DNA of 64,000 nt from Shinella zoogloeoides (lineage in GTDB: Bacteria; Pseudomonadota; Alphaproteobacteria; Rhizobiales; Rhizobiaceae), in NCBI RefSeq assembly GCF_003574625.1, contig NZ_QNUJ01000003.1, positions 372,001 through 436,000 of the forward strand. Direction: 5' to 3'. The position numbers and the translations under genes were made by a program. Numbering within the stretch: the first letter of the stretch is position 1; each line of letters opens with the position of its first letter. The notes below the pieces were generated by a model, which was not told the DNA's origin, ran no database searches, and saw only the letters and a program-made list of their open reading frames with translations. Positions 42,759 to 49,897 of this stretch are shown piece by piece.

Positions 42759-44774
42759 TCATCCGCAGAGCAGGAGGTGGTGCTCCGACATCGGGCGGGG
42801 CCGGCCGTAAAGGAAACCCTGCGCCTCGCGGCATCCTTCCGCCCGCAGGAAATCCGCCTGTTCCTGCCGTTCGACGCCTTCCGCCACCACCGACATGCCG
42901 AGACTGTCGGCAAGCAGGATCGTCGCCTTGACGATGGCCGCGGAGACGGCGTTGGTCGTCACGTTCTCGATGAAGGAGCGGTCCATCTTGACCTTGTCGA
43001 AGGGGAAAACCTGCAATGTCGACAGCGACGAATAACCGGTTCCGAAGTCGTCCATGGCGATAGTGACGCCGAGCGCCTTCAGCCGTCGAATGACGTGGAG
43101 CGTGCGCGCCTGGTCCTCGATAAGGCTCGCTTCGGTGATCTCCAGTTCGAGACGAGCGGCGGAAAGCCCGCAGGACAGCAGGATTTCGTGAATGTCCCCG
43201 GCGATATCCGTCTGCGCGAGCTGGGCGGCCGCTATATTGACGGCCACCCGGTGGGTGACGTTCCAGCCAGCCGCGTCCGCACAGGCTGTCCGCAGGACCC
43301 ACTCGCCGATCGGCACGATCAGCCCCGTCTCCTCGGCGATCGGGATGAATTCGGATGGCGATACCAGGCCCCGTTCGCGGTGCCGCCAGCGCAGCAAGGC
43401 CTCATAGCCTGTCACTGCGCCGGTGCGCAGGTCCAGCTGGGGCTGGTAATGAAGCTCCAGTTCTTCCCGCTCGACGGCGTGGCGCAGCTCCATGGCAAGC
43501 GCGCTGCGCGCGCGACGGCCCTCGTCCATCGACGGTTCGTAATAGCGGACCGCATTTCCCGCCGCACGCTTGGCACGGTACATCGCGTGATCCGCCCGGC
43601 AGATCAGGTCTTCCTCGCTCGCCGCATCGGCCGGGCAGAGGCTGATTCCCACGCTCACCCCGACGGACAAGGCGTCCGCGCCGCGTATGACGGGTTGGAG
43701 GACGCAATCGACGAGGCGCTGGACGAACGCGTCGATGTCGCTCCGGCCCTGGACGGGATGCTTGACCGCGATGAACTCGTCTCCGCCGACGCGCGCGACG
43801 AATTCACCATTGCCCATCCGCAATGCGAAGCGTCGGGCGAGCGCCTGCAACAGGTAATCCCCCGCATGGTGGCCATGGACGTCGTTGATTTCCTTGAAAC
43901 GGTCGAGATCGATGACGACGACGGCAGCCTGCCCGCCCTGCTCACCGATCCGTTTCACGACGAAAGGCAGATGTTCCGACAGATAGGCGCGGTTCGGCAG
44001 GCCCGTCAACGGGTCGTGCCGGGCCGCATGGCGGAAGTTTTCGATGAGGTCGCGCTGATAACGCGTGTCCATGACATAGAAAATCAGCCCCGCGACCATC
44101 GCCATCGTCAACAGGACGAGCACGGCGAGAAGCTCGTTGGAAATGGTGTGCGACGCGGAAGGGGCAAGCGGATCGGGCACGATCGTCGCCGCACCCATGC
44201 CCGTGAAATGCATGGCGCAGATCGCAAGCACCAGCGTGAACACTGCCGTGACGCGGCTCGCACGCGAACGTTTCCGCGCCAGGAGATGGGCCGTCAGGGT
44301 TCCGAAGCCGAGGGCAAAGAGGGCCGAGGCTGCGACAAGCCCGCCGTCCCACACAATATGGGCGGAACCTTCCAGCCCCGCCATCCCGGTGAAATGCATG
44401 GCAAGGATGCCGATGCCCGCGACGATGCCGCCGGCCTCGGCGGGCAGCCAGCGGGGCGGTTCGACCGTCAGGCAGAAGCCGCCGGCGGTGAAGGCGATGG
44501 CGATCAGCAGGGATCCGACCGTCATCAGGGGATCGAATGTATGCGCTATGGGAATCTGGAAGCCCAGCATGGCGATGAAATGCGTCGTCCAGATCGCGGC
44601 ACCGCCGGCAATGCCGGAAAGAACGATCCACCAGAGCTGCCGCCCGGCGGGCAGGCGGCCGGCGCGGTCGAACAATCGCACGGTCATTACGGAGGCGATG
44701 ATGCAAATGACGGCTGCCGCGACGACGAAGGTGTAGTCGTGCTCATAGGCCAGGCAGGAAACGACTCTCAACAT
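42759..44774 (-). CDS. MHYT-GGDEF-EAL cyclic di-GMP enzyme
   Basis: A 671-aa membrane protein that should both make and break cyclic di-GMP. About seven N-terminal membrane segments carry three MHYT-type motifs (WTTHFIAMLGFQ, MHFTGMAGLEG, MHFTGMGAAT), proposed to bind copper and sense O2, CO or NO. The GGDEF domain has an intact ARVGGDEFIAV but no RxxD inhibitory site at the usual position (GNGE instead). The EAL domain has GYEALLRW, ELEITEASL, DDFGTGYSSL, KMDRSF and AEGVE, so both activities appear possible. Single-gene unit; weak ribosome site. Confidence 0.93.
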   Translation of the reverse strand: MLRVVSCLAYEHDYTFVVAAAVICIIASVMTVRLFDRAGRLPAGRQLWWIVLSGIAGGAAIWTTHFIAMLGFQIPIAHTFDPLMTVGSLLIAIAFTAGGFCLTVEPPRWLPAEAGGIVAGIGILAMHFTGMAGLEGSAHIVWDGGLVAASALFALGFGTLTAHLLARKRSRASRVTAVFTLVLAICAMHFTGMGAATIVPDPLAPSASHTISNELLAVLVLLTMAMVAGLIFYVMDTRYQRDLIENFRHAARHDPLTGLPNRAYLSEHLPFVVKRIGEQGGQAAVVVIDLDRFKEINDVHGHHAGDYLLQALARRFALRMGNGEFVARVGGDEFIAVKHPVQGRSDIDAFVQRLVDCVLQPVIRGADALSVGVSVGISLCPADAASEEDLICRADHAMYRAKRAAGNAVRYYEPSMDEGRRARSALAMELRHAVEREELELHYQPQLDLRTGAVTGYEALLRWRHRERGLVSPSEFIPIAEETGLIVPIGEWVLRTACADAAGWNVTHRVAVNIAAAQLAQTDIAGDIHEILLSCGLSAARLELEITEASLIEDQARTLHVIRRLKALGVTIAMDDFGTGYSSLSTLQVFPFDKVKMDRSFIENVTTNAVSAAIVKATILLADSLGMSVVAEGVERQEQADFLRAEGCREAQGFLYGRPRPMSEHHLLLCG

Positions 44775-44983
44775 GGACAGGTCTCAGACTGCATATGCAA
44801 TCTATGGTAAGGGGAAGAATCGTAATAAATCCTGAAGTTCATTCCTGAAATTCAACCGATGCCCTGATATATCGGGATGCAGCGGTGGCACTCGATGCCG
44901 AGCGGACACGGCACCCTCCGCCGGAGGGAACTTCGTGCAGGTTCGATGGTTGTATTGCCTTGAAACCGGTTCGGAGAAAGGCG

Positions 44984-45493
44984 ATGCGTCACGTCAATGC
45001 GGGATGTCTCATCTGCTGCGCCGCGGCGCTGCTTTTCACGCCGGCCCAGGCCAGCGAGGCGCAGTTCCTCGGTGGACTGAAAGGTCAGTATGTCGGCAAG
45101 GGGCAGGTGAGGCTCCGCACCAACCGGCAGCCGATCAATATAAGCTGCACCTTCACCTCCACCACGTCGCCGAGTTCCCTCTCGCTCAAGGGGCGCTGCC
45201 GTGGCCTGCTCGTCGTATCGCGCGCGGTAGGTGTCGACCTCAAGGCCTCGGGCGGAACCTATCGCGGCTCCTATATCGGCGCGGGCTCCGGCCCCGCCTC
45301 GCTTTCCGGCCGGCGAAAGGGCAACAGCCTCGCCCTCACCATCCAGTGGGCAAAGCCGATAAACGGCGACCGCCGCGCCAGCCTCACCGTCGCGCAGACC
45401 GGCGCGCGGGGGTTGAAGCTCACCACCTCCGACCGCGACCCCGCCTCGGGAAAGACCGTCGTCACCAGCCAGATAACGCTTCAACGCCAATGA
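44984..45493 (+). CDS. Secreted protein of unknown function
   Basis: A 169-aa protein with a signal peptide (MRHVNAGCLICCAAALLFTP, cleavage near AQASEA). The mature domain is beta-rich and basic: AQFLGGLKGQYVGKGQVRLR, CTFTSTTSPSSLSLKGRCR, YRGSYIGAGSGPASLSG and NSLALTIQW. The repeated Gly-x-Tyr-x-Gly and Leu-Ser patterns suggest a small beta-barrel or lipocalin-like fold. Two mature cysteines could form one disulfide. CGGAGAAAGG lies before the ATG. I do not recognise a named family; divergent from the cyclic di-GMP gene, which may or may not matter. Confidence 0.8.
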   Translation: MRHVNAGCLICCAAALLFTPAQASEAQFLGGLKGQYVGKGQVRLRTNRQPINISCTFTSTTSPSSLSLKGRCRGLLVVSRAVGVDLKASGGTYRGSYIGAGSGPASLSGRRKGNSLALTIQWAKPINGDRRASLTVAQTGARGLKLTTSDRDPASGKTVVTSQITLQRQ

Positions 45494-45497
45494 CCGC

Positions 45498-45525
45498 CGG
45501 GAGCAGGTAGCGATACCCGCTCCCG
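45498..45525. terminator. Hairpin between convergent genes
   Basis: CGGGAGC / GCTCCCG with an inner GGTA-GCGA-TACC hairpin fills the 44-base gap between the secreted protein and aldolase genes. It lacks a U-run but could stop transcription in both directions. Confidence 0.5.
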
Positions 45526-45537
45526 ACCAGGCCGCGC

Positions 45538-46434
45538 TCAAACCTTCACGACGCTCGCGGCGTAGATTTCGTCGATCGTCCCGGCAAGGCTGGCGTTGAA
45601 TTCCGCATCGCTCATCGTCACGCGCAGGTCTTCCGTCAGGGCCCGGGAGAAGCTGGCGATCATGTTGCGGTTGCGGCTGAGCTTCTCGCAGGCGACCGCG
45701 CGGCTGTAGCCGCCGGAAAGCGCGACGACGCGGGCGACAGACTTGTGGGCGGCCAGCGGCTCGTAGAGGCCGGCGACACTCGGCAGGGTCAGCTTGAGCA
45801 TCACCCGTTCGCCCGCAGGCAGGGCATCGAGTTCCCTTGCGATCTCGTCGCGCAGGATGGCCTCGGCCTCCTCCTTGCTCGGGCTCTTGATCGAAACCTC
45901 CGGCTCGATGATCGGCACGAGGCCGTGGCGAAGGATCTGCCGGCCGATCTCGAACTGCTGCCGGACGACGGCCGCGATGCCGGCCTTGTCGGCATGGCCG
46001 ATCACCGAGCGCATCTTGGTGCCGAAGATGCCCTTCTTCACCGCGCGGGCGAGCAACGCGTCGAGCTCGGGCATCGGCTTCAACACCTGGACGCCGTTCT
46101 CCTCGGCGGCAAGGCCCTTGTCGACCTTGAGGAAGGGCACGACGCCGCGATCCTGCCAGAGATAGGCGGGAACCGGCTTGCCTCCGGCCTCCCCGTCCAT
46201 GGTCTTCTCGAAGAGGATGGCGCCGATTACCTTGTCCCCCGAAAAGGCGGGCGCCGTCATGATGCGCACGCGCATCTCGTGCATGAGGCGGAACATCGCC
46301 TCCTCGCCGTCATAGTCGGAATCGGCGATGCCGTAGAGCCGCAAGGCGCCGGGCGTCGACCCGCCGCTCTGGTCGAGGGCCGCGATAAAGCCCTCCTTGC
46401 CGGTCATCTGCGCCATCATCCTTGCATCGGTCAT
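45538..46434 (-). CDS. Class I fructose-bisphosphate aldolase
   Basis: A 298-aa Schiff-base aldolase that splits fructose 1,6-bisphosphate into DHAP and glyceraldehyde 3-phosphate. The start GFIAALDQSGGSTPGALRLYGI is diagnostic for the bacterial class I group. KVDKGLAAEENGVQVLKPMP, GLVPIIEPEVSI, VMLKLTLP (Schiff-base lysine region) and ALSGGYSRAVACEKL follow. GGGAGG precedes the ATG. Cytosolic, glycolysis and gluconeogenesis. Single gene between convergent and same-strand unrelated genes. Confidence 0.93.
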   Translation of the reverse strand: MTDARMMAQMTGKEGFIAALDQSGGSTPGALRLYGIADSDYDGEEAMFRLMHEMRVRIMTAPAFSGDKVIGAILFEKTMDGEAGGKPVPAYLWQDRGVVPFLKVDKGLAAEENGVQVLKPMPELDALLARAVKKGIFGTKMRSVIGHADKAGIAAVVRQQFEIGRQILRHGLVPIIEPEVSIKSPSKEEAEAILRDEIARELDALPAGERVMLKLTLPSVAGLYEPLAAHKSVARVVALSGGYSRAVACEKLSRNRNMIASFSRALTEDLRVTMSDAEFNASLAGTIDEIYAASVVKV

Positions 46435-46539
46435 GCTCGCCTCCCTGTTCTATGCTAGCGGCCCCGGACGCGTTCCATCGCGCCCGACCCGCCTGCCGAT
46501 CCGCAGCCTATCATCGAGACAGGCGGATGTCCCACCGTG

Positions 46540-47259
46540 TCAGCGGCGGTCGTCCTCTTTCGTCTCGACCTCATCGAGGCGGCGGAAGGCATAGCCCTTT
46601 GCCTTGAGCGCCAGGACGCCCCTGGCGACACCCGCCCCCGAGGCCCGGCCCGGCTGGTTGATATGCGCGATGATGACATCGCCGTCCCGCGCATTGCCGA
46701 TGATCCTCTCCGCCTTGGCGGCCGGCACCGTGGCGCCGTAATCGCCGCTCAGCGAGTAGCCGCCGATGCGAAAGCCCATGGATTTGATCAGGTCCAGCGC
46801 ATCGGAGCTGTAGCGCGCGGTCGCGTCCCGATACCAGCCGGCCTGCACGCCGAAGTCCGCCGTGATGGCGCTGGCGCCGCCCTCGACCTCCGCCCTGACA
46901 TTCGCGAGGGTTCCCGCGGGCTTGATGCCGAAGACCGGTTTGTCGCCCACCACCGCCGGAACGTGGTTGCTGCCGTGGTTCTCGATTTCGAAGAGGTCCG
47001 GATGGGCGGCCAGCAGCTTGACGGTCGGACCGTTGCGGACGAGCCAGCGCCGCGTCACGAAGAGCGTGGCCGGGATGCGGTTGTCGACGAGCGTTTTCAG
47101 GATGCGTTCGTCGACGCCCCCGCTGCAGGCGTCGAATGTCAGGGCGACCTGCGGGTGGCCCGAACCGCCCTTCGCGATCGTCAGCCGCGGCTCGCGCAGA
47201 TCCTTGGCGACGGCGGGGGATGCCAGCGCCAGCAGAGCGAGAATGAACCAGAGCCGCAT
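46540..47259 (-). CDS. Exported polysaccharide deacetylase-like protein
   Basis: A 239-aa protein with a signal peptide (MRLWFILALLALASPAVA). The NodB-type domain has VALTFDACSGG (motif 1, with Ala in place of the second Asp of TFDD) and IENHGSNHVP (the His-x3-His metal pair). A late DVIIAHINQPG corresponds to the last motif. The loss of one motif-1 Asp is seen in a subgroup and leaves activity uncertain; the metal-binding Asp itself is kept. GGGAGAAG precedes the ATG at 47259. Possible target is cell-wall or capsule amino sugar. Confidence 0.85.
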   Translation of the reverse strand: MRLWFILALLALASPAVAKDLREPRLTIAKGGSGHPQVALTFDACSGGVDERILKTLVDNRIPATLFVTRRWLVRNGPTVKLLAAHPDLFEIENHGSNHVPAVVGDKPVFGIKPAGTLANVRAEVEGGASAITADFGVQAGWYRDATARYSSDALDLIKSMGFRIGGYSLSGDYGATVPAAKAERIIGNARDGDVIIAHINQPGRASGAGVARGVLALKAKGYAFRRLDEVETKEDDRR

Positions 47260-47457
47260 CGCGTCTTCTCCCGAAACTTTCTCCGCCGGAGCCATCTTCC
47301 GGCGGGAAACACGCGCCGCACTACGGCCGAGGCGGCGCGAAATTATGTCCATGCGCGCTATAGCCATCGGCGCGGCTTCCGTCATCCGCGCAGGTGTCGC
47401 ATCTTCGATTGCGGGGCGAATCCTGATAGGCGGCAGGAAGCCATCGAGGGAGGGGAC

Positions 47458-48648
47458 ATGGTTTTCGATTATTGCGTCGTGGGCGGCGGGATCGTCGGGC
47501 TGGCGACGGCGATGCGGCTTCTGGAGCGGCGGCCGGGCAGCAGCCTCCTGCTTCTGGAAAAGGAGGCGGCGCTTGGCCGGCACCAGACAGGGCACAACAG
47601 CGGCGTCATCCATGCGGGCATCTACTATCCGCCGGGCAGCCTGAAGGCCGAGCTCTGCCGCAAGGGCGCGGAGGCGACGAAGGCCTTCTGTGCGGAAAAC
47701 GGCATCCGCTTCGATGTCTGCGGCAAGCTGCTCGTCGCCACCTCCGATCTGGAGGTGGAGCGCATGGAAGCGCTGCATGCGCGCTCGAAGGAAAACACCA
47801 TCGAGGTGCATCGTATCAGTGAAGGCGAGCTGAAGGAGCGCGAGCCGAACATCAGCGGTCGCGGCGCGCTGTTCGTGCCCTCCACCGGCATCGTCAGCTA
47901 TGCCGAGATCTGCCTTGCCATGGGACGGCGCATCGCCGCGCTCGGCGGCGAGGTCAGGCTCTCGACGCGGGTCATCGGCATTTCCGAAGCGGTCGACGCG
48001 GTCGAGATCGCCGCGGAGGGCGAAAGCTGGCAGGCAAGGAAGCTCGTCGCCTGCGCCGGCCTGCAGTCGGATCGTCTCGCCGTCCTTGCAGGCCTTTCCA
48101 TCGAACATCGCATCGTGCCGTTCCGCGGCGAATATTATCGCCTGCCGGCCGAAAAGAACGATATCGTCCGCCACCTCATCTACCCGGTCCCCGATCCCGC
48201 CCTGCCCTTCCTCGGCGTTCATCTGACGCGCATGATCGACGGCAGCGTCACGGTCGGCCCCAATGCGGTGATCGGCTTTGCCCGCGAAGGCTATCCGAAG
48301 CTCTCGCTCAACCTTGCGGACATGGCCGACTATGCCCTCTTCCCCGGCTTCTGGAAGACCGTCCTCGCCAACCGAGCCTCGGCAATGACCGAGCTGAAGA
48401 ACTCGCTGTGGAAGCCCGGCTATCTGGAAGAGTGCCGGAAATACTGCCCGGGCCTCACGCTCTCCGACCTCTTGCCGCACGAGGCGGGCATCCGCGCCCA
48501 GGCGGTAAGCCGCGACGGCGCCCTCATCCACGACTTCCTCTTCGCCGGAACGGACCGGATGCTGCATGTCTGCAATGCGCCCTCCCCGGCCGCCACCTCG
48601 GCAATCCCCATCGCCGACATGATCGTCGACCGGCTGACGGCGGCCTGA
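47458..48648 (+). CDS. lhgO: L-2-hydroxyglutarate oxidase/dehydrogenase
   Basis: A 396-aa FAD-dependent oxidoreductase of the DAO family. The N-terminal Rossmann motif is CVVGGGIVGLATAMRLLER, then the diagnostic GRHQTGHNSGVIHAGIYYPPGSLKAELC. It oxidises L-2-hydroxyglutarate to 2-oxoglutarate, repairing a side product of central metabolism or completing glutarate breakdown, with electrons passed to quinone or O2. GAGGGAGGGG lies upstream of the ATG. Divergent from the deacetylase. No glutarate hydroxylase (csiD/glaH) is adjacent. Confidence 0.92.
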   Translation: MVFDYCVVGGGIVGLATAMRLLERRPGSSLLLLEKEAALGRHQTGHNSGVIHAGIYYPPGSLKAELCRKGAEATKAFCAENGIRFDVCGKLLVATSDLEVERMEALHARSKENTIEVHRISEGELKEREPNISGRGALFVPSTGIVSYAEICLAMGRRIAALGGEVRLSTRVIGISEAVDAVEIAAEGESWQARKLVACAGLQSDRLAVLAGLSIEHRIVPFRGEYYRLPAEKNDIVRHLIYPVPDPALPFLGVHLTRMIDGSVTVGPNAVIGFAREGYPKLSLNLADMADYALFPGFWKTVLANRASAMTELKNSLWKPGYLEECRKYCPGLTLSDLLPHEAGIRAQAVSRDGALIHDFLFAGTDRMLHVCNAPSPAATSAIPIADMIVDRLTAA

Positions 48649-48713
48649 CCGGTATCATCGGAATGGGCTCACATTCAGCCTGCGCGGCCACCTCTGCCGT
48701 TCGATTATAAATT

Positions 48714-48728
48714 TGACTTAATTACTCA
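48714..48728. promoter_or_regulatory. Candidate iron-responsive box (RirA-type IRO box)
   Basis: TGA-CTTAATTAC-TCA fits the TGA-N9-TCA consensus of rhizobial iron-responsive operators bound by RirA, and is extended to TTGA...TCAA. A -10-like TATAAA lies about 8 bases upstream (near 48706), which would put the box over the transcription start of the AraC regulator gene. RirA itself is not in the window. Confidence 0.6.
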
Positions 48729-48771
48729 AGTTAATATGCTCCGACCTCAACGCAAGGCGGACCCTATTCGC

Positions 48772-49776
48772 ATGACGCTGGAAAACCTGATCCCGCCGGG
48801 TGGCATGACGCCGAGCGACCTCGTTCGGCTCGGCGCCGAATTCGCGCTCGGAGTGGAGCCTGTCGAAATGGCGCCACAGGTTCTGGACACCCCCATCTAT
48901 ACGGGACGCCTTTTGGCGCATGAAGTACAGCCGGGCCTGATGCTCAGCGCCGGCGACGTGACCTATATCTGCGACCAGGGCTTCGCCGTCGAGATGGCGC
49001 CGGCCCTCGTCTGCGGCATCATGCTTTCCGGCCAGCCCGTGCGGACCGAGGTCGAGGGCCACGGCAGCTTCGTCCGCCTCCCGCACCAGGTCAATCTCAT
49101 GGGTTTCGACCGTCCCATCCGCTACACGACGCCGCTGGAGCGCGGGCGCAACTTTCGCACCGCCGGCTTCGTGCTCCAGCCCGCCTTCTTCGAACGTTTC
49201 GCGGAAGACATCGACGACGATGGCGTGAGCGCATTGCGAGAACTCACGACGGGTGGTTTCCGCACGGCGACCATCACCCATTCGCCGCGTATCGGCGAGA
49301 TCGCGCGGCTCTGCCTCGAACATCCCTATGGCGGCCAGCTCGGCAGGCTGTTCCTCGAAAGCAATGCGCTGGCCTATGTGATCGAGGTGGCGCAGGCGCT
49401 GAAGGACGAGCGGCGCCTCGTCGCGCTTCTCGGCAGGCGCGAATACGACCGGGTGGTCCATGCCCGCGAAATCCTCGACGGCGATCTCGTCAACACACCG
49501 ACCACGCTGGAGCTCGCCCGGCGCGTCGGCATCAACGTCACCACCCTGCAGGCCAATTTCAAGGCGGTGTTCGGCCGCACCATCTTCGCCCATGTGCGCG
49601 AGCAGCGGCTGATGATGGCGAAGATCCTGCTGCAGGAATACCGGCTTTCGGTGGCCGAGGCCGGACGCCGCGTCGGCTTTTCCCGCCCCTCGGCCTTCAG
49701 CGCCGCCTATCGCAGGCATTACGGCCACCCGCCGCGCTCGGAACGCCGCCAGTCCACGGGAATGCGGCCGGGCTGA
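48772..49776 (+). CDS. AraC family regulator, PchR/YbtA-like
   Basis: A 334-aa regulator (from 48772; an ATG at 48736 would give 346 aa). The C-terminal double helix-turn-helix reads TLELARRVGINVTTLQANFK and VAEAGRRVGFSRPSAFSAAYRRHYGHPP, the form seen in PchR, which activates pyochelin uptake genes when bound to ferric siderophore. The N-terminal ligand domain contains LPHQVNLMGFDRPIRYTTPLE. 48772 is preferred because AAGGCGG precedes it, while 48736 has no ribosome site and lies 7 bases after the iron box. Activates, presumably, the TonB receptor gene that follows. Confidence 0.85.
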   Translation: MTLENLIPPGGMTPSDLVRLGAEFALGVEPVEMAPQVLDTPIYTGRLLAHEVQPGLMLSAGDVTYICDQGFAVEMAPALVCGIMLSGQPVRTEVEGHGSFVRLPHQVNLMGFDRPIRYTTPLERGRNFRTAGFVLQPAFFERFAEDIDDDGVSALRELTTGGFRTATITHSPRIGEIARLCLEHPYGGQLGRLFLESNALAYVIEVAQALKDERRLVALLGRREYDRVVHAREILDGDLVNTPTTLELARRVGINVTTLQANFKAVFGRTIFAHVREQRLMMAKILLQEYRLSVAEAGRRVGFSRPSAFSAAYRRHYGHPPRSERRQSTGMRPG

Positions 49777-49795
49777 CGGCGCCGCGAACTATTGC

Positions 49796-49828
49796 GTTTC
49801 GCGAATGTTTGCCTGCGTCGCGCGAAAG
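49796..49828 (+). promoter_or_regulatory. Candidate AraC-type direct repeats upstream of the receptor gene
   Basis: GTTTCGCGAATG (49796-49807) and GTCGCGCGAAAG (49817-49828) match at 9 of 12 positions and are spaced exactly 21 bases start to start, two helical turns, as AraC-family dimers prefer. A -10-like TTATAT lies at 49834-49839, so the second repeat would overlap the -35 region as a class II activator site. Confidence 0.45.
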
Positions 49829-49897
49829 TCGAGTTATATCCTCAAGAATACCTGACCCGCTATTTGTGACGCTCATCATGACCAGGGGGCAAGGCAT

